NCBI GenBank assembly: GCA_030374805.1
Contig: JARGSG010000101.1
Location: forward strand, 62,001 to 126,000
DNA length: 64,000 nucleotides
From: Gracilaria gracilis
Taxonomy: Eukaryota; Rhodophyta; Florideophyceae; Gracilariales; Gracilariaceae
Reading direction: 5' to 3'
How positions within the stretch are numbered: the stretch's first letter is position 1; the number at the start of each line of letters is the position of its first letter. The notes beneath the pieces were generated by a model, which did not search any database, was not told the origin of the DNA, and saw nothing but the letters and a program-made list of their open reading frames with translations. The position numbers and the translations under genes were made by a program. Positions 31,103-41,249 of this stretch are shown here, one piece after another.

Positions 31103-32287
31103 CCCCGCTGACCTCTGCCGTTATCGTTCGTCTCTCGCCGCTCTCCCACACCGCCGTTCTCCCGTTTCGCTGTTTCTCTATCCCCGTCTTCTCGTTGCGT
31201 CGGGTGTGTTGACCGCGTTGTTGGTTGGTGTTGGTATTCTTTTTACGGTTTGCGTTCCTCCCTGAGGGCGTTGTGTTGGTGGTGGTTCGACTTTGACTCT
31301 CTATCGTGATTGTGTTTGGGTGCTCGTTGTTGCCCTCGTTGTCGATCGCTATCCGATTTGTTTGGTCTCCCTCTATTGTTCTTCTTGTTGGGATCCCCGC
31401 GTCGTGTTTGCGGGTTCTGATCCGAGAGGTTGAGACCATTTTTATCGAAGTCTGGGCACTAGCTTTGTGCTCAGCAGTTGTTGAAGTCCGTGCACTACGT
31501 GTGTGCTCGGCAATTTTGGTCATCACTGCATTACCTGTACGCAGAACGGTTGATCCGAGTAATCGGGGACGGGAGCCAGGCGCCTTGAACCAAGGCGGAC
31601 GTGCTGACTAGCGGGCTCCACCGGTCCTTTTGGGAGAATAACGGTGTTGTACCGCGAGCGCTAAAGCTAACGGGGTGCCGTGGCGTACTACACTTTGGTT
31701 GTGGTGTTTGACTTTTGTTTGTTGAACCTGACTGTGTGTTAGGTGCTTGGACGGCGGTGAAGGCATCCATAAGGAGCTTTTGATCCGTGCAATTGACTCA
31801 TTGGCTTGTCCAGTGGGCTTTTAGTACGGGGAGGGAACGTATCGAAGGCTGACCTCCCATTGGGATCAGGCCGCTTGTGGTCATCATTGATTGCTCGCTA
31901 GAAGCGTACCTTGGGTGTCAAAGTAGCTGCTGTTTCAAGGTCGCGCAAGTTCTTGCAAGAGATCAGAGAGGGTTTTACTTGGTGAAGGCATATCTTTGGC
32001 CATTATCCTCTGGACATCTCGTAGAGAGCAACGCGTCTTCTCCTTGAACGCGGGAGAGGGTTGACTGCAGAAGTCGTTTCCTACCCGGACGGTCTCCGGG
32101 GGTCAGGGGTCCGACTTTCTAGGGTACCGGGAATAGTATTTCCTGCCAGTGGGCCCGACTATTGAAGTGTTATTTGTTTTTATTGTTGTTGTTGTTTTTG
32201 TTGTTTGTTTGCTGTTTTGGTTTGCTGTTGTCCTGTTGTGTCTGCCATTTGTTTTATCTGGGATCGCTTTTAATCTCACTTTGCGGC
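31103..32287 (+). promoter_or_regulatory. Leader of element B
   Basis: Non-coding, about 1.2 kb. It is shared with 9280-10683 (element D) and, inverted, with 43665-44731. It contains gcatatctttggcc and the CCCGG/CCGGG hairpin (32084-32100), and ends with a T/G-rich stretch before the gag ATG at 32288. Minus-strand frames here are not supported as genes. Confidence 0.7.
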
Positions 32288-32628
32288 ATGGACTCGTTCA
32301 CTCGGATCAAGATTGAGAAGTTGGGTGAGGATAACTTCCATATCTGGAAGGAGAAAGTTCAGCTTGTGCTTGCGCTCAAGGATCTCAAGAATCACCTCAC
32401 CAGCTCTCCACCCACCGATGCAGAAGAATTGTCCAAGTGGGAAACTCGCGACTCAAAGGCCAGAGCTATCATTGGACTTACGCTCAGTGACGAACATTTG
32501 GATCATGTGCGCGATGTGGAGGCTGCTGCCGTTGTGTGGAAGGCCATATGCAATGTTTTCCAGAGGAAGACTCTTCTCAACCGAATCAATGCCAGACGTG
32601 CTTTTTACACCGCCAAAATGCGTTTCAA
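32288..32628 (+). pseudogene. Gag start of copia element B
   Basis: ATG at 32288 gives MDSFTRIKIEKLGEDNFHIW, a typical copia gag N-terminus, continuing through about 114 codons (ARAIIGLTLSDEHLDHVRDV, NVFQRKTLLNRINARRAFYT). The LINE 3' end then interrupts it. The gag differs from that of families A and C, so B is a separate copia lineage sharing non-coding signals with them. Broken. Confidence 0.85.
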
Positions 32629-32765
32629 TTTTTTTCAATCAATTGCTTTTTATTTATAGTGTTTCCAATGTCCCATGAAGAGCAGCAGGGTAACACTGTC
32701 AAGGTGTAAACTAACTTGGTCAATTACGAACCAACGCAATCATTCTTACTACTTATAGCACAGAT

Positions 32766-35748
32766 TTACAACTGTGCTTCTTCCAATACATCTAGTATTT
32801 CGGTCGCCTCCTGTCTCTCTACAGGTGACCAATCTTCCATTCCGAGTAGTACCTTCAGTCTTCCGTACTTCCAGTACTCGTGCCCAAGTACATCACGTGC
32901 CTCCATTGGGTTCGCTGGGAACTCATTGAAGTACCATCGGATACCCATCATTCGGTGCGAAACTTTGCGCAACCGAAGAACGGGTGGGTATTTTCCATTC
33001 GCAGCACACGGGATTTTGCGAACGCGTCTTGCCGAGGCAAGTTTCCACTCCGCATCCCGTATTCTTCCTATTCCTTTTGTACACACATTATCAATTTCAG
33101 CTCGTAGTGCTGAAATTGAAGGATGTGCATTATACAGCGACAGCTGCCGACATGCCCGGTTCACCTTCAACTGTCGCGATCTGTGTTCCAATTCAAGGTT
33201 CAATGCCGTCTCACGACACGATTGATAATGCCGTAGACGTTTGGAGGCGAACACAATTCGTCGCAGAGCCGCAGACTCTAAACGACAAAGTGCACGCATC
33301 ATCGGCACCCGATATGTTCCAAACCGAGATGCCATTTTTCCAAGAATCAGTTTGAAGAACGTTGCTTCAAGCTTCACTATCGCCATTTCCAAATGAGGCG
33401 TGAGCGGTACAAGATGCAACGCATATTCGTAAATCGACCTCACGAATGCGCGGTACAAACTCACACAGCTGCGCGTATCAAATCCATTCCGGTGCAGACC
33501 AGCACCGGCTAGGCTTCCCAATCGACGTTGAGCATTTTGTACGCGTTCCATGTGCTTGTCGGCTGTTACTCCATTGGTGGTTAGAGACACCCCCAGATAT
33601 ACTGCACTACGTACCACGCTCAGCTTATCACCAGCAAGTGTGAATATTGCAGACTGATTTTGGTCTGCAGGCAGTTGCAGTACTATCGACTTGCCGTTTG
33701 CAGTGTTCCACGGCATTTGCATTTCTTTGCCCCAACTACTGCATATGTCTAGCAGTAGTTGCAGCCCGCTATCAGTCTTCGCCATCAGAATCACATCGTC
33801 GGCAAATGCACTTGCACCTCGATCCGACACATGATATGGCACCTCCTGCACTCGATATAGCATGGAATCAATATACATGTTGAACAATGTACAGCTGAAT
33901 GGGTCACCTTGAGGCACTCCAAGAGTCATTTGTACTTGTTCATCTTCCCAATTTCCATTTATGAAAGCGTTGACTGGTTGCAGCAGCAAAGTAGTCATTG
34001 CCGCATGCTTCGGTTGTAGCCTGGATGCGCACACTTGCGACAATAGTTTTCGGTTAACTTTGTCGTACGCCTTCGTTAGATCCAGTACTGCCACACGCGA
34101 GTGGCCGTTTGTGATGATGTTACTCACCTCCACAATCGACTGTTCTGTTCCATTGTACTTTGAGAACCCATACTGGTACTCATGAAACTCGATATAGTTC
34201 ATCACGATCGAGTTTAATGCAGCCGAAATTGCTTTACGCAAGTGCGACAGAATAGAGATCGGTCGGTAGTTGGATGGTACCGAGATGTCGCCTTTCTTGT
34301 ATATGGGCGATATACGTGTCTGCCGCAACGTTGATGGTAGATATGCCAACTTGCCACACCGCTCGCCACAGCTTGAGAAGCGTGGAAGCGCACAAAGTTG
34401 GACTCACCTGTAGCATTTCCGATGCCACGTTATCGCGCCCAATCGATCTTCCCTTCTTTGCATCCTTGATCGATTTTTCCAATGCAATCCGGAACGAGTT
34501 CGGAACATCAAATGTGACTGCTTTCACCCCACATTCGGGTGGCTGGTACTCGGCAATAAACTGAGCGTAGTCCTGTGGGTCTAATGGATTTCCACGTTCC
34601 AGTGCCCGTGCGCTATGCTGAGATCGTAATTTCATCACCGAGTTGATTCGATTCACTGTTTGAGATGCTGTTTCGTCCTCGGCGGTATCAAGAAATTCGT
34701 CCAACAGTTGTCTCTTCTTTGCTCGACAACGACGTTTAATGAATCGGTCAATCACCTTGTACACATTCCACATTTGAATGTTGCTACTTCGTTTCCACCG
34801 TTTGTAATATGTAGATCGCACACGACTCAACTGGTCAAGACTAGAATCCCAGAAGAAGCGATAGCGGTCAGGACGCATTGATACGGAAGTGATCCAGGGG
34901 CTACTGATTGTGTCCACGAGTTGGCAACATGCATCCTCCAGATCCTCTTCTGAGGTTGCGTGGTCAAAACGAGAAGCCACATTAGGCAAATTGGCTTTGT
35001 AATATGTCTGAGCGTCTTCGATTCTGTCCACGCATTTGAGTTGCGCCCTCGAAATCTTCGGTTTTCGAGGTGAGAATTGAGTTGTCATCCAGTCAATGTC
35101 GGCAACAACCATGTTGTGATCCGAGACTGCATCCCACGATCCACTGGTTGTTGCCACATTTCGAACAGACACTCGCTTCGAGATGAAGAAATCCACTACA
35201 CTCGAACCATTTGTGGTGCGAAACGTTGGCGTCAACTCGGATGGAGCCCTCAGCAAGAGGTCCCATTTGCGGATCCACGCTCGGAGGCGGCGACCATGCC
35301 TGTTGGTTCATTGATCCCAGTCGTCATGGCGGGCATTCCAATCCCCAGACAGTAACGTCGGACCCCGGATCAAAGACTTCAATCGCTCCAGGAATCCCTT
35401 TATGTCCTCATCTGAAGCGCTCGGACTAAGATATACTCCTATCACATTGAGATCTGGGCGAACTCTCAGTGCCAGGATTTGGTATGCTGCGGTGCCGTAC
35501 TTGTCCACGACCTTCGTACAGAAGCGCTGATGATGGAAAATCGTGATCCCACCTCTCGGCGCACGACTCCTATACTCCGCTTCCAGCGCCACACTCACAT
35601 GTGGCAATGCCAACGACACCTCATCGGAGGGACGTTGCCATGTTTCCACAACGCACAGAAAGTCTAAACCTAGTACTTTCCATGCACGGTGGACTTCGGC
35701 CTCGCTATGTGCGAGACCTCTCACGTTGAAAGTACCAACCCGGATCAC
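32766..35748 (-). pseudogene. LINE ORF2: APE endonuclease and reverse transcriptase, near-intact
   Basis: About 994 codons. Endonuclease (residues about 1-230): TFNVRGL at 6, VVETW near 36, SGDWNARHDDWD near 135, SDHNMVVADIDW near 210; it nicks target DNA. RT (about 465-720): YKKGDISVPSNYRPISILSH, LTKAYDKVN, LGVPQGDPFSCTLFNMYIDS near 615, FADDVILM near 648; it copies LINE RNA at the nick. The C-terminal part ends EILDVLEEAQL. No RNase H domain is recognised. The first in-frame codon is GTG at 35748, overlapping the ORF1 stop as GTGA; there is no ATG before the endonuclease motif. A TGA near 35312 (where other copies have CGA) and a frame change near 34360 disable this copy. Confidence 0.88.
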
Positions 35749-37937
35749 AACGCCTCACCATTCTGGTGACCGTTATGTGGAATTGGACCGGTTTGCGTCG
35801 TAGTCGACGGCACATTAATGCTCACAGAGAACACATTTCGTACCAATCTGTTCGGACGACGCATTTCGTGGTCATAAGTGGGAGCACCATCGTGGTCCCA
35901 ATCCGATGACAGACTCTCATTTGGAGTCTGAAGCGATTCCAATGGGCTCGTTTGGGCCGCTTCCATAGTGATATCTTTCGGATCGGCGGTCACTGCTCCT
36001 GTACTTGCAGTGATTGCAGTGGTGTGGTGTGCCAATTCTGGGAGTTGTGGCACGTTATTTTCCGTGTTATGAGCATCATTGTTTGCCCCAGACACCGAAA
36101 CGACACTTTGTCGAGTGTCGGTGGACAACTCCGACGACTGCGATTGTTGTTCAGTTTCGATGATGTGGGATATCTGCTCAGTGTTCTGCTCGTCTTCTGG
36201 TGCATTGGGCTCTTCAGAGTCAGTTGAAATGCTCATAGGCTGTGGACATTCTGTTGCTCCTGCTTCCTCTGAAACAAAGTGGACATTCGTCCGAGGCCCA
36301 GTATTGCCGTCTATCGTCCGATTAGTGCGCTGAACCATCGCTGGAACCCTTCTTTCAACGATGGATGCGGTTGACTCTTCGGCGAAACGTACATGAGTTC
36401 TCATTTTCGTATGGGCATCGATCGCCGCTACTGTTGTTTGGGAGTCCTCTGCGAACCTAATATGTGTACGCAATGGTGCAAGGCGGTCGATCGGATGGGC
36501 AGCTCTGGTATGAGTCCCCTTAGGTACCATCGGACTTGCCTTGGAAGAATCACGGTCGACTTTCCCAGGCTGTTTTGCAGTCGGGTTCACACTTTGGTTC
36601 GGTGTACTTGGCTGCTTATTGTCCATCAACTCCTGTGTTACCTTCACTTGGGACGTATACCAATGCTTGGCCCACGCTGACGTTGTGCGAGTTGCTGCAG
36701 TCTGCAAGCGATATAGCGCCTGCTCCAGGTTTTTCTGTCGTCGTTCGGCCTTACTCATCATCTTTCGCGATGACATGGCATTCGAGGTGGCGGCGAAGTT
36801 AGGCATGTGCGTGTACCCGGCTGCACGCATTCCTGCAACCAGTTTGTGAGCAACGTCAGTCGCAGTCACGATTTCCAATATCGAACGTCCTATGAAGGAC
36901 AGAGCGATAACGCAACGGCTCGGAAGTCCACTGCGAAGGTGTCTCATGAGAGGGCGGTAGGGGCCGCGCGGTATGCCACGGAAGTACTGCGCTTCCATTT
37001 TCGGGGGCCGAGATTGCGATATCGGCAGTGGTGCATATCCTCCAGACTTGAGGTTGTGAGCCATTTTAGCCATTCGAGTAAGAAACTGAGGTGGTAACTT
37101 GTTCAATGACCGAGGCTGGCCCTCTCTAGCAATCTGCGCCCAAGTCTTTACACCAGTATTTGTCCCAGTCCTTGCTTCAGGGACAGTGTTTATCTGCGGT
37201 TGTGCTCGTCCAGTGTTGGGCGGAGCCGTGTTAGGTGGCTGTCTGTTAACGGCCGTCTCGACAGATCGTGCTTCAATTTCTAGAGCACGTTGGTTTTGTC
37301 TCTGTTGTGGTACCGTGGCATGGTTGCGAGAGGACTGGAGCTGCTGGGTGAGCCGAGCAACTTGATCCTCTAGTGTCTGGCATCTCCTCAAGATCGACTC
37401 CCATTGCTGTTTTGGTATCTGTACGACGGCAACAGGTGCGCTAGAGGGTGTGCTGGTGTGGCTGATGGGGTGCTCGGCAACCGGTGAGGGCGTAGGAGCG
37501 GATGCGACTGACGCCTGGGAGCTGTTCCTTGGGCTGCTCGGCGCCAGAAATGGTCGAATTATTTCATGGAATCGCGAACCGCCAAAGGAGCGATGGCAGC
37601 CTTTGACGGAGCAGCGCACAGTGGGTCCAAACTTAGAGTTACCATTTAGAGTGAATGAATTCTTAGAATGGCAGTTTGGGCACTTGATGAGCGTTCGACA
37701 CGCTCCAAAGGTGGCCCTCGCCTCGTCCGGGGTGCACACAGGCTGAGGGCCTTTGCGGTCTGGGGTCGGCGAAACTTTCTCCCGAACGGTCTTTGAAAGA
37801 CCTGGTCTCCAAGATTCGGATTCAGGTTCGCTATTACCATGAAGTGGGAAGCGAATGCCTTCCATGGTCTCCCCGGCGTTAGCCAAAGGGCTGAAACGGT
37901 TCTCAATGTTAGAGGACGTGGTTTGGTGAGAAGTCAT
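35745..37937 (-). CDS. LINE ORF1, RNA-binding protein
   Basis: 730 codons, open throughout. ATG at 37937 (MTSHQTTSSNIENRFSPLAN). Residues 86-114 carry CPNC...CSVKGC, a zinc-ribbon-like pattern (CX2C-X19-CX4C). About 180-215 is coiled-coil-like (QWESILRRCQTLEDQVARLT). About 310-380 is the most conserved block among copies (YFRGIPRGPYRPLMRHLRSG, then CVIALSFIGRSILEIVTATD). The C-terminal third is rich in T, S, Q and E and looks disordered. By analogy with other LINEs the protein would bind LINE RNA and help reverse transcription; that role is inferred. Stop and ORF2 start overlap, implying coupled translation. Confidence 0.85.
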   Translation of the reverse strand: MTSHQTTSSNIENRFSPLANAGETMEGIRFPLHGNSEPESESWRPGLSKTVREKVSPTPDRKGPQPVCTPDEARATFGACRTLIKCPNCHSKNSFTLNGNSKFGPTVRCSVKGCHRSFGGSRFHEIIRPFLAPSSPRNSSQASVASAPTPSPVAEHPISHTSTPSSAPVAVVQIPKQQWESILRRCQTLEDQVARLTQQLQSSRNHATVPQQRQNQRALEIEARSVETAVNRQPPNTAPPNTGRAQPQINTVPEARTGTNTGVKTWAQIAREGQPRSLNKLPPQFLTRMAKMAHNLKSGGYAPLPISQSRPPKMEAQYFRGIPRGPYRPLMRHLRSGLPSRCVIALSFIGRSILEIVTATDVAHKLVAGMRAAGYTHMPNFAATSNAMSSRKMMSKAERRQKNLEQALYRLQTAATRTTSAWAKHWYTSQVKVTQELMDNKQPSTPNQSVNPTAKQPGKVDRDSSKASPMVPKGTHTRAAHPIDRLAPLRTHIRFAEDSQTTVAAIDAHTKMRTHVRFAEESTASIVERRVPAMVQRTNRTIDGNTGPRTNVHFVSEEAGATECPQPMSISTDSEEPNAPEDEQNTEQISHIIETEQQSQSSELSTDTRQSVVSVSGANNDAHNTENNVPQLPELAHHTTAITASTGAVTADPKDITMEAAQTSPLESLQTPNESLSSDWDHDGAPTYDHEMRRPNRLVRNVFSVSINVPSTTTQTGPIPHNGHQNGEAL

Positions 37938-39006
37938 TTTTCAATTTTTTTTGAAATTTTTTCTAAAAATTTTTTGTCTTTTTCTTTGGTTTTGATGGCT
38001 CTTATGGCTTCTTGATGCACTTTTCACGTGTTCTGCGACTTTTTCGTGTTTTCAATTTTTTCAATTTTTTTTGCGCTTTTTTTGGACTTTCGCTCACGAA
38101 ACCTGCTAAACTCTATTTAAACTACTTTTTACTCGTTTTGCACTTGTCCAGGTGCAATCCAAGGTACTCCGGATAGCTCAGCGTCGATATAGTTACTTTC
38201 CAACTTTGATCCAATTTGGTCTCAAATGATTAAATTTATGTGCCCACCGCCGGCGGCTTTGACACGTTGCAAGATACTTGTAACTTTTGGACGTTTTGCG
38301 AAATCGTCGTTTTTGGGGTCGTTTGAGGGGGGTGCCCCAGAAGGGTCAAAAACGGCGATTTGCCGATGAGCTCCGGAGGCTTGTAACTTCTGATCCAGTT
38401 ACTTGCCGGAAGCGATCTGTAGCTCGTTTGAAAGATAAAACGCTTCTCTACAGATTCGGGGCGCCTCCGACGAAAATTTGACAGCGTCCACCCGGATCGG
38501 CGTTGAAATTTTTCAGATGCCTGAAATGAGGTTTTCTGGGGGGTAACCCCACAGCAGTCAACTCTGAACCACTGCCTTCGCGTCAATGGAGCGGGTACTA
38601 CACCCAGAGGGTTTCACAAACCTGAGGCTGGGCGGTGGCAGCCGGGCCGCCTGTGAAAGTCGTAACACAGGGCTTTGGACGCTCCGACACAAGTGCTCGC
38701 ACTTGGCCGTCACTGCGTAGCGAACGCGGCCACTCTGGTGCAGTCTTGAGTGCCTCTGTGGACACACAGGTTTCCGCCCCGAAGCTCCGCTTCGACTTGT
38801 ACCGCTCTGGCTTCCCCCAATGGGTGCTGGCGTTCGCCAAGTTTCCCCGAGTACTCCTTCGGCTCTCCGGTTGCAATAACCTGGAGATTCCTGATTGAAC
38901 AGGGCCTCAGTTCACCGTCCTTTGCAGGAGGGCGCGGCAGGATACTAGTCTCGTACGACTGCGTCCCTGGACCCGCTTGCACTCACGAACTCCCAGAAGA
39001 AAAAAA
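37938..39006 (-). promoter_or_regulatory. LINE 5'UTR and presumed internal promoter
   Basis: 1.07 kb without a supported gene. It is conserved in the copies at 6246-7324, 45606-46436 and 52512-53590. The last 90 bases before ORF1 are A/T-rich. LINEs of this type carry an internal promoter at the 5' end; no specific box was identified. Confidence 0.55.
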
Positions 39007-40425
39007 GTTGGACCCGTAGGTGAACCAACTGTCAGGTACAAGGCTCGTATGGTTGCTAGAGGATTCCTGCAGATTGAAGGTGGGGACTTCTCAGAGACTT
39101 ATGCCCCAGTGGTGAAGTTCACTTCGATCAGGATGATTCTGTCGATTGCAGCTGTGCGAGACTTTCATTTGCACCAGATGGATGTGAAGACTGCGTTTCT
39201 CAACGGCGACCTTGAGGAGACAGTGTATATCGAGCAGCCAAAAGGTTTCATACAGCAAGGGAACGAAGACTTGGTGTGTCGTTTAAAGAAAGCCATCTAT
39301 GGGCTTAGACAGGCACCAAGGCAGTGGCATGCAAAGATATACACGTTCCTTGTTGATGAGATGGAGTTGAAGCCCAATGACGCAGATGAGTGTGTGTACA
39401 CCGGGATAATACTGGGATTTGTGGTTATCAGTGCTCTATACGTGGATCACCTGCTGATAGCAAGTCCGAGCATGGAGACCATGAATCGCGTAAAGGCAGA
39501 GCTGTCAACTCCGTTCCGCATGAAAGACCTCAAGGAAGCTCGTATGGTTCTCGGATTCGAGATCCACCGTGATCGAGCTAAGCGACAGCTGTACCTGACT
39601 CAGTCTGCGGACACGCAAAAGGTCTTGGAACGTTTCGGCATGCATCAGTATAAGGCAGTTGACATTCCAATGGAATCCGGTGTGGACTTGTCTGTTGTTG
39701 AGGAGGTACTCACGGATGTTCCGTATCGTCAGGCGATTGGCAGTCTCATGTATTTGTCTGTGGGAACTCGTCCAGATATCTCATACGCAGTGTCCAAACT
39801 TGCAAAGTGTGTGGAGAAACCTGGAGAGACTCACTGGAAGGCAGTCAAACGTGTGCTTCGCTTCCTCAACGGTACTTGCTTCTTTCGACTCACCTACGGC
39901 TCTACCACTGATCTGGAACTGCACGGCTATGTGGACTCTGACTGGGCAGGCGATGTTGCCAACCGCAAGTCTACCAGTGGATATGTGTTCATGATGAGCG
40001 GTGGTCCAGTGTCCTGGAGTTCACGTCAGCAGGAAGTGGTTGCGCTGTCAAGTGCTGAAGCTGAGTATGTGAGTCTGTGCTCTGGTACCAAGGAAGCAAT
40101 CTGGCTAAGGCGACTTTGGAACGGCATTGCTATTGTGATTGGAGTTGAGGTGGACGGGTCTGTCAAAGTCTTGGTTGAACCGACGCCTGTGTATGTTGAC
40201 AACCAAGGCTCCATCGACCTTGCTCGAAATGGTGTTGTGAACAAGCGAACGAAGCACATCGGCATTCGGTTCCACTTCACTAGAGAGGCTCTGCGTGACA
40301 AGTCCATCGTGCTGTTCTACTGTCCAACTGATTCCATGGTTGCCAATATGCTCAACAAGCCTCTTGCCCGCGTGAAACTCGAGAAGTTTCGCAAGGAGTG
40401 TGGAGTACAGCACCTAGAGCTTTGA
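39007..40425 (+). pseudogene. RT and RNase H of copia element B
   Basis: RVT_2-type reverse transcriptase (RYKARMVARGFLQIEGGDF, FHLHQMDVKTAFLNGDLEET, KKAIYGLRQAPRQWHAKIYT) followed by RNase H (GYVDSDWAGDVANRKSTSGY, VALSSAEAEYVSLCSGTKEA, YVDNQGSIDLARNGVVNKRT). It ends at a TGA near 40425 just before the purine tract. The upstream part of pol is missing and a LINE lies directly before it. The element is broken. Confidence 0.9.
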
Positions 40426-40428
40426 AGT

Positions 40429-40474
40429 CAGTGACAGAGGGGGGGTGTTGGATGTTGACCTAGTGCTGTCACTG
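40429..40474 (+). promoter_or_regulatory. Polypurine tract of element B inside a 9-bp stem
   Basis: The run aggggggg lies directly before TGTTGG at 40446. CAGTGACAG (40429-40437) and CTGTCACTG (40466-40474) are perfect complements on either side, one arm in the interior and one in the LTR. Equivalent stems with different arms occur in families A, C and D. Confidence 0.78.
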
Positions 40475-41244
40475 AAACCAAAAGTGCAGGGGAGCATGGG
40501 CTGTTTTGGAGGGTGCTGCTGGAAAAGCGCATATGCGCTTTTGTGCAAACTCAACGTGAAACTGGCTTCTGATTGGCTACTGCAAATGTGCACATGCAAC
40601 GTACTGTGTACAAGTGTTATGGCATTACTGGGTTGTTCTGGGCTACACGTGTGTAGCTAGCACAGATGGTATGCTGGACAGTATGCACAGTTATGTACGT
40701 GGACATGTTGAACACATTGATGCAACTTGGTGCACTATGGTGATGAGTCAGGTACAGTCATGAGGATTACACGAACACTGTGGTAACATGTTGTGGAACT
40801 TATGGCATTGAGTGAATTTGTGGTTACGTGGTACTTGGTGAGCTGGAGCATGCCCATATTGGTGTGGTGTACGGAATACAGTGTATTAGCACAATGTGGA
40901 TTTGTGCATGGTCATCGTTATGTGAAGGCACGTAACTTGTTGAGTAGGTACGTAACTTGTTGTGCACTGTTGTGCACTGTTGTGCCTTGTTAGTTGTAAG
41001 CTGTCATGAATTGTGGCAGTGTTACCATGTTATGTTAGATGATGATTGGTAGTATTGAGTGTCCCCGCTTGGTGGCTTAGGTTTTACTCCAAGTGGAAGT
41101 GAGCGGTAGTGCGACGACGTAGTGCTATATAAGTTGTGACAGAAGCACCTCCAAGTAAATCCGAGCCAGAGCTGGCGAACTTCCTTTGCATATCCCCACC
41201 TTCCCTTTGCATCAACCTTCCCTTCCCAGCTATAACCTCCATCA
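40446..41244 (+). repeat. 3' LTR of element B
   Basis: 799 bp, TATA box at 41125-41133. It differs from 30026-30824 at about two positions by eye. It is followed by the target duplication cctaa (41245-41249) and resumed element C sequence. Confidence 0.93.
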
Positions 41245-41249
41245 CCTAA

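Larger units (their letters stand above)
32629..39006 (-). mobile_element. Full-length APE-type LINE
   Basis: 6.38 kb, the most complete LINE here. Its 5' end is a run of seven T followed by cttctgggag (39006 downward). Then come a 5'UTR of about 1.07 kb, ORF1 (37937-35745), ORF2 (35748-32766) overlapping ORF1, a 3'UTR of about 130 bp ending caattgattg, and a short A-run (T-run 32629-32635 on plus). ORF2 has one stop near 35312 and a frame change near 34360; otherwise both ORFs are open. It separates gag from RT of element B with no visible target duplication and with target sequence missing. Clade was not assigned by eye. Confidence 0.9.
30026..41244 (+). mobile_element. Copia LTR retrotransposon B, broken, carrying a LINE
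   Basis: LTRs 30026-30824 and 40446-41244, both 799 bp and differing at about two positions by eye, so the insertion is young. Target duplication cctaa is at 30021-30025 and 41245-41249, inside element C. Inside are a doubled primer site, a leader, a gag start (32288-32628), a full-length LINE (32629-39006) and RT/RNase H (39007-40425). The end of gag, the protease, the integrase and the start of RT are absent, so B cannot supply its own proteins. Like D it could only have moved with help, unless the loss came after insertion. Confidence 0.92.

Noticed and set aside
31083-31526. Minus-strand frame of 147 codons in the B leader
   Set aside because: Low-complexity T/R/N-rich translation of a non-coding leader. 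The corresponding frame in the other copies changes length and frame.
38977-39006. Start of a gene in frame with element B RT
   Set aside because: These codons come from the antisense of the LINE 5'UTR; the frame continues into RT by chance at the junction.
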